Source: Anniella stebbinsi (lineage: Eukaryota > Chordata > Lepidosauria > Squamata > Anniellidae). From it: a DNA stretch of 64,000 nt. Positions 1-11,045 of this stretch are shown piece by piece (the stretch's first letter is position 1; every line of letters starts with the position of its first letter). The notes under the pieces were generated by a model, which saw only the letters and a list, made by a program, of their open reading frames with translations, was not told the origin of the DNA and made no database searches. The stretch covers positions 294,630,654 through 294,694,653 of the forward strand of contig JARDYH010000001.1 of the NCBI GenBank assembly GCA_029215795.1. The letters run 5' to 3'. The position numbers were made by a program, and so were the translations under genes.

Positions 1-1909
1 GGTTTGTGCTGGGCTGATTTTGCACCCCCATTCATGGCATGGCAGCAGCAGAGCTCCTATCAGTGGCCACCATTCTTCCAGGAATACCCCAGGCACAGCT
101 TCTTTCTGGTGACTGGTGACAACCATTTCCCCTAGAATTCCTTGGCATGGTGCCAAATCCAGGGTATTCTGGGGGGGGGGGGGGGGCTGGCAGCTGCCAC
201 CAATAATGTGATATCACCAAGAAGGAGCTCTTGAAATGTGTATGGGCCATGGACAGTGGCATATTCATTGTGGTCCAGGCTCAAGGGAAAGTCTGGAGAA
301 GCTTTTTGTCATTTTCAGCTCACATAGAAACTCCTTTCGATTCTGCCTTGAGGTTTTAGGTAGAAGCTGGACTCCTACTGAAACCGATAAAAGGCATCTC
401 CAGGCTTTACCTTGAAACAAGTCAGTTTCAGTTCACAGGGGAGTCCTCCCTTTGCAGCTTGAGCATGCATTGGAATGCATATCATCTAGCCTTTAGGGCA
501 TGTGCTATGGTTGTAGAGGGGAAAATATGACATCAAATTCAAGCACACGGACACAGATTTGTAGGGGGATAGTAGTTTTGCTGACCTAATCTTAAAAAAA
601 ATAATCCGATACAAGAAAAACGAAGGCAAACAAGCCTTGGAAGTTAGTGGTTGAGAACTCTGGCTTCATTCAATTGGAATTAGCCCTCTCAAGCCATTGG
701 TACAGCTGCTCAAGTTTTAAGAAATATTTATGAACATTCCTATGATTCTGGAATTTAAACATTGTCAACAGACAAGGCCTAGGGATAGAGGGGTCTTTGT
801 AGTGCCTGTGAGAAGGGGTGCAGCAAAGAGAATGGTCAGCACTATCCAGTTGTGGGCCATCTGTGTGTGAATGGTGGGTGTATAAGAGAGTGGGATGTGA
901 TTGGGATGTGCAACTAGTGAGTGTATATGAGTATTGTGTCTGTGAATGAATGTGTGTAAGAGAATAAAGGGATATGGTCTTGGATTAGTGTAGAGAGTGA
1001 AGAGGAAATGGTCTCACACAAACTCCATATCAATGAACTGATGTGGATCTCCCTATTAATCATGGCCAGAAATAGTGCTCAAAATGCATTTATCTTTCAG
1101 AATTTTATGTATATTTATTCTCAGTATTACGCCATTTTATGGCTTTGCATTAAGGCAAATTCTGTAAATAAAAATGCTTTGTAAGCTTTTCTGAATTTAA
1201 ATAACTTATCTCTGAACATAGATAAACTAAAATAATTTTGATCTGTACATTGGGCAGCTGTTAACACAATACATGTTCACGGAGTTGTGTATTTGTTTAT
1301 TTTTTTTTATTAATACTATTTTCCTGGTTTTGATTTTGAAACTCCTAAAGCAGGGGGGAAATGACATCTGCCTCATACAGGATAGATATTGACAAGGAGG
1401 TATATTCTTTGAACTATCATAACAGGGAGGGAAATCTTAGTTAATATCAGACAGCAATGATCCTAACAGATGGCATACAAACAAGAAAAGAACCTGGAAG
1501 ATATACCTTTTGGGAGGCTGGAAAAGCCATCAATTTTCCTCCACTTTGATTTGAAGCAATCTGTTTCTGCAGCTCAGCGGAGGCATCTTTCTTCTTGCCA
1601 AATCACTATTACAACTCTCTGAGGAAACACGATATGATGCCCCCTAAAATTCCATGTGGCATCCTTGAAGACACTATGTCATTTTCAATAAAGGGTTGCT
1701 CTGCTTCCTGATAATAACATTCCCCACATACGTAAGATCTACATTCCCTCTGATCTGACTTGATGACAGAAGGAATGAAGTGCATTTGCAAAATGGCAGT
1801 CATACAGAACAGGAACTTTGGTACATGGCATCATTAAAGAGCAATCCAGCCTGTTTTAGAGAACAAACAGCCAGGGTCATATTCTAGTCTTCATTTTGAA
1901 TTATTTAAT
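1..1909. other. No gene recognised
   Basis: I see no coding exon or clear transposon here. The only notable structure is a run of 16 G at 171-186. The open frames are short, lack family motifs and are not supported. Confidence 0.6.
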
Positions 1910-2036
1910 TACTACATTTATATTTTGCCTTTTTTCCATGATGAAACTACATAAACATAACTAGGATTTCCAGCTGGTCTCTTCCATCTAGTGGCTGAGT
2001 AGACTCAGGCCTGCTTAGCTTCAAACCATTTGGCAA
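1910..2036 (-). repeat. 5S-rRNA-derived SINE-like fragment
   Basis: Read on the reverse strand, 1975-2030 resembles the 3' half of 5S rRNA: GAAGCTAAGCAGGCCTGAG, then a diverged middle, then GATGGAAGAGACC. This corresponds to the GAAGCTAAGCAGGGTCGGGCCTGG...GATGGGAGACC part of vertebrate 5S. The A+T-rich stretch at 1910-1960 looks like the LINE-like tail common in such SINEs. Known: SINE3-type elements have 5S heads. Inference: this is a decayed member. It is not a 5S gene, because the 5' half and the internal promoter are not intact. Confidence 0.5.
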
Positions 2037-3218
2037 GCCATAATATATTTTAGTTTGTAGCTTACAACCAAGTGTGAAGTTAGTTGTCTGTGGTATCTTC
2101 CCACGTGGTGAGAAAAAAATTACCACTCCCGATATCTCTAATTGGTGCAGATGTGAGGTAAAATTCCTCTCAATGCATCAGGGTCTGTGACAGATGGCTG
2201 GCTTGCCATGTGGTTGCAGTTTGCAATGAATAAATGGTCATCTGTATTTATCCTCTGAGCAGCCTCAGGAAAATCTCAGCTTAGGCTTGTTGTGAAAACT
2301 CCTATTCTTTGCAAAGTTCTTGTTCTTTTATTTGTGTTCCTGAAAGCTAGAAATCAAGAGTGGAAATCTGATATTCATTCTTCCTTATAACAAGAGCATT
2401 TATCCTGGGTCCTTGAAACCTGATTCAAGATAATAGCTACAGAAAAGCAAGGCATTATATAACAAGGGGGGGAACCAAAACCATAGAAATCAGCTGCACA
2501 CGAGTCTCTTCAAAGGCCAAATCTCTATCCAAAAGCTGGGCTAAAGGGTCAAGCAAGAAGATGAAAACTTATCTGACACAATGATGATACCCTCTCAAGG
2601 TGCACAGTACGATGATAGGTCAGTAAGCCCCACCACTTCTATACTACTGCTGCTTACTGCTACTTACCAGAGCTGCTTACTGCAATGTGTTTGGTGCTTT
2701 ACAGAACATGGGAAAAGACACAGTCATTGCTCTGAGTATTCAGTTGAAGTAGTAAGGAGAAATAAGCTGGAACATAACATTTCAGTCAGCCTTTTCACTC
2801 AAAGGTTTGAAAGCCTATTCCAAGGTAGCATTAGCAGCAATGAAATCTTAACTTTTCTGCAACACTGCATCTGTAGAATGCCATCCAGCAGAGCTATCCA
2901 GTGTAGTCAAAAGGCTGATGCATTCTACTTCCGATCCATTGGAGCCATCTGTGGCCGATTTTGACATATTTACAAGCATTTTGAGGGTGCAGTCTAACGT
3001 AGTGCTGAAACAGACATTACCTTTTTTCATTTTTACTTTGTAGTAGGCACAGGGAATCCAATCCAGATTGGGATCCTAGCGTAAAGGGTGTGTGGGGGTG
3101 GGGGGTGGGGGGTGGTGGCTTTAACTCCATTGTTGTAAGTCCAAACTAGAATGGTATTTTAAATGATGCCTGCTTTGGCCCTTAAACACCTCTTTATCAT
3201 AGAGTCTGTACAAGAAGC
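2037..3218. other. No gene recognised
   Basis: Apparently unique sequence. A 127-codon open frame at 2581-2964 has no recognisable domain and is treated as chance. A G/T-rich simple stretch lies at 3090-3117, next to a short segment (about 3050-3085) that resembles part of 34850-35060 and may be a dispersed repeat. Confidence 0.5.
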
Positions 3219-3481
3219 CCCCTTACTAGGGATGTGCACTGGATCGGACCCGATCCACGATCCGAGTCCGGTCCAGTGGGAAATCGGATAAATTATCCGA
3301 TTTCCGATCCCGCAGCTGGATCGGCCGATCCAATCCGAACCGGTCCGAAAAGGCTCCGAACCGGTTCGGCGGATCGGCGGATCGGCGGGCGCCCACTGGC
3401 GCCCACCGCCGCTTCCATTGGCGGGCGCCAGCGGGCGCCCACCGATGAAAGTGGACAGCGGGGGGGGGGAGGAGGGGGGCG

Positions 3482-3669
3482 CTTACCTTCTCGGCCCGTC
3501 CGCTCCCGTCCGGCACTAGCAGCTACTACCAGCGGGCTCCGCGGCCTGCTCTAGGGTGGCGCGCCGGGTGATGTCATCACCCGGCGCGCTACTCTAGAGC
3601 AGGCCGCGGAGCCTGCTGGTAGTAGTAGGCGCCGGCGCCGGACGGGAGCCGCCGGGCCGGGAAGGTAAG
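3482..3669. repeat. Palindromic module, copy 1
   Basis: An imperfect inverted repeat of about 188 bp starting with CTTACCTTC and ending with GAAGGTAAG. Its centre at 3559-3589 is a near-perfect palindrome around TGATGTCA. Arms contain GCGGCCTG/CAGGCCGC and TAGTAGTAGG-type stretches. A second copy lies at 3721-3909 in the same element, and a related copy at 33811-34000 in another hAT-type element. Confidence 0.85.
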
Positions 3670-3720
3670 CAGGGGGTGCGTGGAGGGGAGGAGGGGGCGC
3701 GCGGAGGGGGGAGGGGGGCC

Positions 3721-3909
3721 CTTACCTTCCCGTCCCGGCTGCTCCCGTCCCGGCGCCGGCGCCTACTACTACCAGCAGGCTCCGCGGCCTACTCCAGGGT
3801 GGCGCGCCGGGTGATGTCATCACCCGGCGCGCTACTCGAGAGTAGGCCGCGGAGCCCGCTGGTAGTAGCCGCCGGCGCCGGACGGGAGCGGACGGGCCGA
3901 GAAGGTAAG
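3721..3909. repeat. Palindromic module, copy 2
   Basis: A 189-bp imperfect palindrome with the same boundary words (CTTACCTTC ... GAAGGTAAG) and the same 31-bp core (3802-3832) as the copy at 3482-3669. The two differ by scattered substitutions. Confidence 0.85.
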
Positions 3910-4323
3910 CAGTGGCGGGGAAGGGGGCTTACCCCCCCCCCCCCGGAGCCGTCCGCTTCTATCCGCTGGCGCCCGCGGGCGCAAGCGGATGGAAGCGGGC
4001 GGCCCCAGGGGGGGTAGGGAGCGCGGGGGAGGGGGCTTACCTGCCGGGGCCGTCCACAGCGGACGGCCCCGGGGGGGGGAGGGAGTTAGGCCCCCCCTCA
4101 GCCACCCGCCGCCATTTTTTCCTCATAGACTTGCATTGCAATGCAAGTCTATGGGGAAAAAAATGGCGGCCGATCCAAAAATTTACGATTTTTGGGTCGG
4201 GATCGGACTCGATCCGGTCCGGGGGGCCTCCGATTTTGTCCGAACCGGTCCGGGACAAAATTGGAGGTCCCGATCCGGGTCCCGATCCGATCCGGGGGGT
4301 CCGTGCACACCCCTACCCCTTAC

Positions 4324-5830
4324 CACCTGTCTCACATTTGGTTGGATACGTTTCAGTTGATTTCACGCAAAATGTAGACAAGGTCACTGAAGAGGTCCAT
4401 GTCATGACTAGCCTATTTGACTCTTGCCCATCCTGCCCGGTGCAAGCTAATCAAGCACCACCATGATAATTAGTGCATCTTTGTCAAAGGGACACATTCC
4501 AGCAGCTTTCAAGGAGGCAGCTATTAGGCCTCTGAGTGTTAGAAGGCAATTTGTGGAATGTTGACTTCCTAATTGACCTTTTTGGAGACAGTAGTAGCTG
4601 GTCAGCTCTAGATGCTTTTGGATGATGCCGATTACCTGGATCCATTTCACTTCTGTTTCAGGCCTGGCTTCAGGACCAGTACAGGCTGATTACCTTTGCC
4701 AGGAGAAAGACAGAGGAAGTGTGATCTTCTTGATTTTCTTTGACCTCTTGCAGTTTCCAATGTTATCAAACGTATCCTTAAGGCCTGCCTTTCGGTATTG
4801 AGGATTGGGGGCACCATTTTGCAGTGGTATCATCCCTTCCTATAAGTTGGTGGTGCTGTGATACTGTTATTTCTCCCTAAGAGAGTTATCCGATGGGGTC
4901 CTTGGGGTTTAATATGGTTTCCCATGCTGTCCAGCAAATTAATGGGGCTCAGTGTCATCAATATGTTGATGCCCCCAGTCCTTTTTCTCCTTTTCATCCA
5001 ATCCAAGTGAGCTGTTGGGATCTCGGAGTTCATGCCTGTAATCAGAGTTGGGCTGGGTGAAAGTGAATAAATTTCATCAAAGTCCAGATAAGAGAGATGT
5101 CTGTTCTGCATGAGGTCAAGCTCCCTTCTAAGGACCAAGTTTGAGTTTCAGGGTATCAATGAGCCCTACATTGCTCCTTGAGTTCCAGTTGTGGCTATGG
5201 ACCAGAGTACCTTATGTTACATTCAGCTGCAATGCTGGCTGAAGACAAAAACTTAGCCACTGTCATTCATGGTGTGGTGACTTTCAGATTAAGATTGCCA
5301 CAATGTGCTCTACATGGGGTTGTCTTTGAAGACAGTTCAGCTAGTGCAGAATGTGTTTGCATGCCTGCTAACAGATGTGGACCAATATACACATGCCATC
5401 TGTTTTCAAGTTTCTACACTGCAATCTATTTATAGGCTTAATTTAATGACCTAAATAGTATGGGTCTCTGGAATGTCTCCTCCCATAGCCTTTGAGATCT
5501 TCTGAAGAAATTCTGGTCCAGATTTCCTCTTATGGGGAAGCTATGCTATCCTCCACCAGAAGCAGCCCCAATGCTCCTGAACACTCTTCTAAGGAAGGCC
5601 CATACAGCTTCCTCCCTGTTGCCTTCTTAAAAGTGTGTAAAAAGCTTCCTTTTTCAGAGAGCCTTTGAGAACTACTGTTTGACCACTGCCATGTCCTACA
5701 TTCCCTTGTTTCTTTGTTTTACTGCTGCTGTTTAATCATTTAATTGTTCATCATTTTGTATTCTTCTATGGTTGTCTTTGTAAGATATGTTTTTAATTTT
5801 CATAAACCAGTGTGAAATTTTGGGAAAAAA
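4324..5830 (+). mobile_element. Decayed L2-clade LINE fragment
   Basis: The sequence aligns by eye with the better-preserved L2-clade copy at 51.5-54.8 kb: 4340-4385 corresponds to the segment before the reverse transcriptase at about 53060-53115, and 4490-4730 to the RT region (insert-rich, with stops). 5180-5440 preserves pieces of the C-terminal region. The end near 5640-5830 resembles LINE 3' sequence. Many stops and frameshifts make it non-functional. Known: L2-clade elements encode an endonuclease and a reverse transcriptase. Limits are approximate. Confidence 0.65.
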
Positions 5831-6299
5831 GTGGTGCAGAAATATTTTTAAATAACAGCGAAATCCTCCAAATTGTTTGGGTTGCTAAAGGTTGAACTTT
5901 CCATTGAACTTGCAAATCCTATTCACCTCCAAATGCCAGAAACTTATATTAGCGTTACAGTAGTATTTTTAGAAGGCAGCCCAGTAACTCTGTAATTAAT
6001 GTGACATGACACCTGTCTTCACAGTTCACATCAGAGCCGGCTATCTGGTGTAAAACAACTGAGAGAAAATTTAGCCTTTGACAGCTTTGCTGGTTTTGTC
6101 TGCTAGACTGGTATCCTATCTCTTTGTCTACATGAGTTTTAAAGCCCTGATGCAACATCATGCTAACCTTCACATTCAGCTGCTGGTAAATATGGTATTC
6201 AATTGAACCAAGGTTTGAAATCTTGGAATGCTGACTTTCTTTCCTGTATGGTAGTCTGGGCAACAACACTGCTCGGAAAGTTCTGCTGAAAATCTCATC

Positions 6300-6880
6300 A
6301 GTCAACGCTGCTGCCTCCCCACTCAGGGATTTTGGCCTTCAAGAAGTCTAGGCTAATAGCACCTCTAGTCTTTTCTTACCTGCACTCCACTGCCAAAATC
6401 TCTTTTGCCAATTTCATTACAGCCCATGTGACCCTTCTTCTTAAGTTCCTTCACTGACTTCCTGTCCCCTTCTGCATCCAGCAGAAACTCCTTCTCTTTT
6501 AAGAGCTCCACAGCCTTGGCTCACTCTATATTTCTGGCTTTCTCATTCTGTCCCTTACTGTGATCTTCACTCTTCCAACTCCAGCAACCTCATCTAGTCA
6601 AATCTCATCTTTCAAACATGTCTGCCCATTCACCTTTGCCACCACTTGCACGTTTCTCTCAGAATAGCTTTCCTTCTCTCTCTGATGATCAAATCCCTCC
6701 TTAAGACACATATTTCCCCTCAAACCTTTGGCTTGACTCCTTAGTTCCTCATTCTTAACAGAAACAAAGTTGATCATGTCACTATATTTTCTTGCATTCA
6801 TCCCTTGTTACCTGCCCACTCTCTTTCTGCCTTTCTCCTCACTTGCCTGTTTCACGTCTCACTTACTAGCCACATTTTGA
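6300..6880 (+). mobile_element. Decayed LINE C-terminal fragment
   Basis: Forward translation in mixed frames gives remnants of the typical LINE ORF2 tail: a leucine-rich stretch before 'DFLSPSASSRNSFSF', matching the family pattern LHWLPV...IQ.KLLLFK, then 'STALAHSIF'. Frames are broken throughout. Assignment to L2 or a related CR1-group clade is uncertain. Confidence 0.45.
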
Positions 6881-7274
6881 TTGTAATTTCTTTCAAGCGG
6901 TGGCTTTGATTTTTGTTTACTTCTGTTACTTTGAAAAGCCCCATTGACAATGATGGTGAAGATCCAGCACTCCCTCTAATAGCAAACTTGGTTTCCCCAT
7001 GCCGACATAAATGGGGCCCAAACAGAGTCACCAAGAAATTAGAGAGGTATGAGCATGTTTGGGTGAACCCTAAAGACTGTAGCAGTACAATAAAAAACCA
7101 TCCAAAAGGGGGAACCCCCCCCCACGCACACAAATAGACCACTAAGGATTAAGCATGTTCAGTACTAGAGAGTGTTGAGTGTCCATGGGGGTGGGGGATG
7201 ACGACACCAGAAAACTTGGTGGGGATGGGTAAGTGAATTGGAATACTATATGAATGTTGGCTGGAGCCCTGAAA

Positions 7275-7425
7275 CAGAGCTGTTAGAGCAGGAGTGGTCA
7301 ACTTGAGTTCCTCCAGATGTTGCTGGACTCCAACTCCCAACACTCCTGACCATTGGCCATTGTGGCTGGAGCTGATGGGAACTGTAATCCAATAACTTCT
7401 GGAGGGCCACAGGTAGCACACTGTT
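7275..7425. repeat. Dispersed 'CCAGATGTTG-GGACTCCAACTCCCA' repeat
   Basis: One of several short copies of a repeat containing GGAGGGC(A/C) plus a word close to ACTACAACTCCCA. Other traces lie at about 21420-21488, 45590-45735, 45880-45935, 55875-56023 and 60905-61000. The copies at 7275 and 55875 carry both halves in inverted orientation, which suggests a foldback MITE. I cannot name the family. Confidence 0.5.
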
Positions 7426-7499
7426 GTGTTGGAAGGTGAGGATTGACTGGAATTTTTTCTTGCATACCCATTTCCTATCAAAAGTGATCAAGTTCTTTG

Positions 7500-8866
7500 G
7501 AATGAATAGATCAATAAATAGCATTTCTAAACATTTAATCAAGGCTATAATTGCAAGTTAAGCAATTAGGATCTATTTCATGCATCCATTTATTCATTCT
7601 CCTGCTACACAAAGACACCTTCTTGTCATGCTTGTGTTAGAAATATATCTGCAATATTCTGTCATGCACATCCACTCTATCGCATCATCATCAGCTCCAC
7701 TGAGAGTATGAAAACAAGGCTGACAGCCTTTTAATAAAAATGAAGTCTTTAATCAAGAATATGTTCCTAAGCAGGCATGCTAATAAAGCATTAAAGGAAA
7801 ATGTTGTCTCACATGAGGTTTCCAGTACTGAATTTCATAAATAAGGGTTAAGGTATATTAGGGGACTGCAGTCCTATCTGTGGAGTTCTATGTAGCTTTT
7901 CTGTTCTGAACTAAGAAGAACCATTTCCATTTTACACAAAAGAAGAAAGAATATTCCTCGTGATCAGCAACATCTGGCAAACCTAATTCTCATTTGAGAG
8001 AGGGGAGGCTAGTAAATGCCAGAGTCTAGTTTAAACGAATACAGCCAATTTATATGTGAGGCATTTTGTGGAGCATTACATTTTCCAAGCCAGAAAAATA
8101 AACACTCCATCTTCTTCTCGAAGCCTCCTGGACTGGTCGCGTGGATGGCCCACAAGGTTCCAAATCTAGCTCTTAAAGATGACAATGTTAGAGTGGCGGG
8201 GACGAAATATAGATTATGAAATCATGATGTTCTCTCTGCAATCTCTTTCTAAAAACATTAATCACTTTCCTTGAAGAAATTGGAAGATGTGTCCAACATG
8301 GGACTGAATAGGAGATGCAGAAAGGCCACCTTGGAATCAACAACAGGATTGACAGGATGCCCCAAATTAGAAATACAAAAATGATAATTAAGAACCAGTT
8401 TAACGTGAGGGCCAAAGAACCATCTGCTTAATGGTTGTGCAAAAACTCATTTATAAAATGATTCAATCACATTCTCAGAAACAATGAAAAGTGATTCCCA
8501 ATTGGGACAGGTGCATTTGGAAACTTACAGGTGTAACTGTACTTTGAAAACACAACCAAACTATTGCTCAGATACTGCAAAAATAGTGTCACTGACACCC
8601 TAGAAAGAGCTGAGGAATCTAATCACAATTTTATTTAGACTCACATTTTTAATGTTTCTGTTTGACTTATAGCCTAACCCATCCCTAAAGCTTGGAGTGG
8701 TTAGTAATATGCTACTTTTTCTACCTTATCCTTTAACTCTGGCTACCACACAACCTATGCATGCTGGCTGGAGAATACTGGGAATTGTAGGGCTTTTTTT
8801 TTAGGATTGTGCCCTTAAACTAGCTTCAGGGTTATTCTATCCATACTTCCATTGACACAATGGCCT
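7500..8866. other. No gene recognised
   Basis: Apparently unique, moderately A+T-rich. A short CTGGGAATTGTAGGGC word at about 8778-8795 belongs to the dispersed repeat mentioned at 7275. Confidence 0.5.
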
Positions 8867-8867
8867 A

Positions 8868-9182
8868 GCTTGCATAACAACACCCCATGGGTTGTTTAAA
8901 CCTTGGGTTAATGAGGTCACGTGGGAGTGAACAATCCACTACTTTCCGCCCACTGGCCACTTCCGTTTTGCATCTGGTTTCATCAGCAACAGGAACAAGG
9001 TGTTCCTGGGTTGTTTGCTATGATGTGTGAACCCGGAACTCTATGTTGTTGAGGAACATACAACCCAGAGTTTAAACCGATGGTTTGTTGTTGGGTTAAA
9101 ACTGTGTTGTTTCTCCCTCAACGCCCAGAGTTATGGGTTTGCTTGTCACATCAAACAACCCATTCCTTGCTTGTTGATGAAA
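8868..9182. repeat. MITE-like repeat with GGGTTGTTT motifs
   Basis: Repeated inverted words based on ATGGGTTGTTTAAACC and its complement occur at both ends and in the middle (8890-8915, 9055-9100, 9140-9165), making the unit self-complementary. Related words recur at 63020-63125. This pattern suits a non-autonomous DNA transposon, but no TSD could be fixed. Confidence 0.5.
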
Positions 9183-9300
9183 GCAAATGCAAAGTGAAAG
9201 CAGAGAGCATGTGAGAGGCAGCATGATCACTTGCTCTGATGTGGCCCTGCCAATTCACAGGTTAAGCAACACATGAATTGGCACTACATGCAAACCAGAT

Positions 9301-9340
9301 CAATACAGACCTTCTCCCTTCCCCCCCCCCCACCCCCAAT
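9301..9340. repeat. Pyrimidine-rich simple repeat
   Basis: C-rich run (CTTCTCCCTTCCCCCCCCCCCA type). No function is implied. Confidence 0.8.
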
Positions 9341-9785
9341 GTACTATACTGTGCTGTAGGCCTTGAGGAGCATGCATACATATTTCCTTACCCTTCCATA
9401 CTTAGAACTAGTGAGGAGACACTGAGGACTGGAAATAAGAAAAACCTAAAGATGGTTTCCAAAAATAGAGTGGCTTGAGGACCATTTGCTGGTATCAGAT
9501 GGTGATTTTGCCCAATCTTTCATAGTGTTATTCGGATGGCAATCAGATACATCTTCATGTAGATAGTATGTGTGTGCATGTGTATATACTGCAATGGTAT
9601 CCAGGGACCAGATTTATGAAGAAGGCCCAAAGCAGTGTTCCTTCATCCATCATTAGAAGTTATTTTGAAATGCATTAAAGGCAATAGTAATCTGATGTTG
9701 CCCCTGCTCAGATGCAGCTGATTATCAACAGAAGAACCCTAATGGGTCAGACCACAGGTCCACCTAGTCCAGTAAGCCACACACT

Positions 9786-9960
9786 TACATTTACACCCTA
9801 TTTTTCCTCCAAGGGGGCTAAGGCAGTGTACATGATTGTCGTCCTCTCCATTTTACCTTCACAGGAATCCTGTGAGGTATGTTAGACTGAGTGATGGCAA
9901 CTGGCTCAAAGTCACCCAGTGAGCTTTGTGGCTGAATGGGGATTTGAACCTGGTAACAAT
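9786..9960 (-). repeat. MIR-like (CORE-SINE) insertion
   Basis: The reverse complement has the MIR layout: CCAGGTTCAAATCCCCATTC, then a stretch matching GTGACTTTGAGCCAG, then a short TCACAGGATTCCTGTGAAGG segment and a tail. The tRNA-like B-box word GGTTCAAATCC is visible. It interrupts the CR1 copy. Confidence 0.6.
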
Positions 9961-10064
9961 TGTCACAGTGGCCAACCAAATGACTATGGGAAGCCCTCAA
10001 GCAGAGCCATTGTTGTTTCTTAGTAGCTGGCATACTGCCTCTGAATCTGGAAGTAACATACATC

Positions 10065-10594
10065 CAGGACTGGCCCTCCCATAAGACAAGGTGAATCCCT
10101 TGCATCAGGCGGCAGATCTGGAAGGGTGGTAGATCCCACTTACCTGTTGCCAGGAATCCGGCTGCTGTTGCTACTGCCACCGCCACCTGCCCTATGCCTC
10201 TCAAAGTGAGGTGTAGGCGGGGAACCACTCTGAAGAGCCATGCTGGCTGCAGCAAGAGAGTACACGGCATGGCTCTTCACAGAGCTTGCCCAGCACATCT
10301 GCCTTGCTCTGAGGGGTCCTTCTTTAGAGGAGCGCAGTGGTGGGGAGGGAAACCTGGCGATCGCCTCTGCTGCTGGTCTCCAGGGCCAACTACCTGCCTA
10401 TACCTCTCTCTGGAGAAGGACCCTTCAGAAAGTGGTAATGAAGGGAAGTCGGGTGGCAGCAATTCACATTCCTCCCACCCCCAGAGGTGTCACACAGTGG
10501 CAGCTCACAGTCTTACACCCTGTGGCAGCTTATGATTCCCCACCCCCCCCCGGCAGCAGTGTGCAGCGGCAGTGGGAAGTCTTGCCCCGGCCCT
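10065..10594. mobile_element. hAT-like non-autonomous element inside CR1
   Basis: Ends CAGGACTGGCC and GGCCCTG form short imperfect inverted repeats. Flanking 8-mers CATACATC (10057-10064) and CATAGAGC (10595-10602) match at 6 of 8 positions, consistent with a diverged hAT TSD. Just inside the left end is the GCATCAGGCGGCAGATCTGG word, which recurs in a common reptile MITE family. The interior is G+C-rich without a transposase frame. Open frames of 113-123 codons here are not genes. Confidence 0.65.
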
Positions 10595-11045
10595 GCATAG
10601 AGCCACCATAACGAATAGCCTTTTCCTCCATGAATTTGTGTATTTCCCTTTTAAAGCCATCTAAGCTAGGGCCCATCATCTCATCTTATGGCAGAAAATG
10701 TCCTAAATTAGCCATCTGCTTTGTTAAGAATTACTTCCTTTGACCTGCCCTAAATCTTTTCGCAGATCAGTTCCACTGAATGACCTCGTTCCGTCACAAT
10801 GAGTGGGAGAAAAATCTCTCTCCATCCACTTTCTCCACAGTGTGCATAATTTTGTAAACCTCTACCATGTCCCCTCTTGCTTGCCCCTTTTTCTAAAATG
10901 CCCCCCGTTGTTGTAGCCTTTCATCTTTCCCGAGCTGCTCCAACCCTCTGATAATTTGGGCTGCCCTTTTCTACACCTTTTTCCGGCTCTACAATATCCT
11001 TTCTCCAATGTGGTGACCGATAGATCTGTAGCACTCGGTAACTGC

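Larger units (their letters stand above)
3227..4315. mobile_element. Complete non-autonomous hAT-type element, GC-rich
   Basis: The element is flanked by a perfect 8-bp target-site duplication, CCCCTTAC, at 3219-3226 and 4316-4323. Its ends are inverted repeats: TAGGGATGTGCAC on the left and GTGCACACCCCTA on the right, differing at one position. An 8-bp TSD and TAGGG-type ends are characteristic of hAT superfamily elements. The 1,089-bp interior encodes no transposase. It is very rich in G+C, with many GATCC/GGATC motifs near both ends and two palindromic modules of about 190 bp (3482-3669 and 3721-3909). Sequence on the right flank is an L2-clade LINE remnant, so the element probably landed in that LINE. 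Long open frames inside are by-products of high GC. Confidence 0.9.
9729..11045 (-). mobile_element. CR1 LINE 3' region, split by two insertions
   Basis: Three pieces (9729-9783, 9961-10064, 10595-11045) read on the reverse strand as a CR1 3' end. The outermost piece has the 'GACCTGTGGTCTGACCCATTAG' type words of the CR1 3' tail. 10640-11045 translates in the reverse direction, with breaks, as a CR1 ORF2 C-terminus (EKG..KGQ.RGDMVEVYK followed by HTVEKVDGE). The pieces are separated by a MIR-like SINE (9786-9960) and a hAT-like element (10065-10594). The order is collinear, so both insertions came later. Stops show it is dead. Confidence 0.75.

Noticed and set aside
1975..2030. Functional 5S rRNA gene
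   Set aside because: Only the 3' half is recognisable and it is diverged; the internal promoter region is missing.
2581..2964. 127-codon forward open frame
   Set aside because: No domain and no paired exon signals; length is within chance for 64 kb.
3227..4315. CpG island / gene promoter with long GC-rich open frames
   Set aside because: Perfect 8-bp TSD and terminal inverted repeats show a transposon. The frames overlap in many phases, as expected from composition alone.
9786..9960. tRNA gene
   Set aside because: A B-box-like word is present, but there is no cloverleaf with acceptor stem. It reads as a MIR-like SINE.
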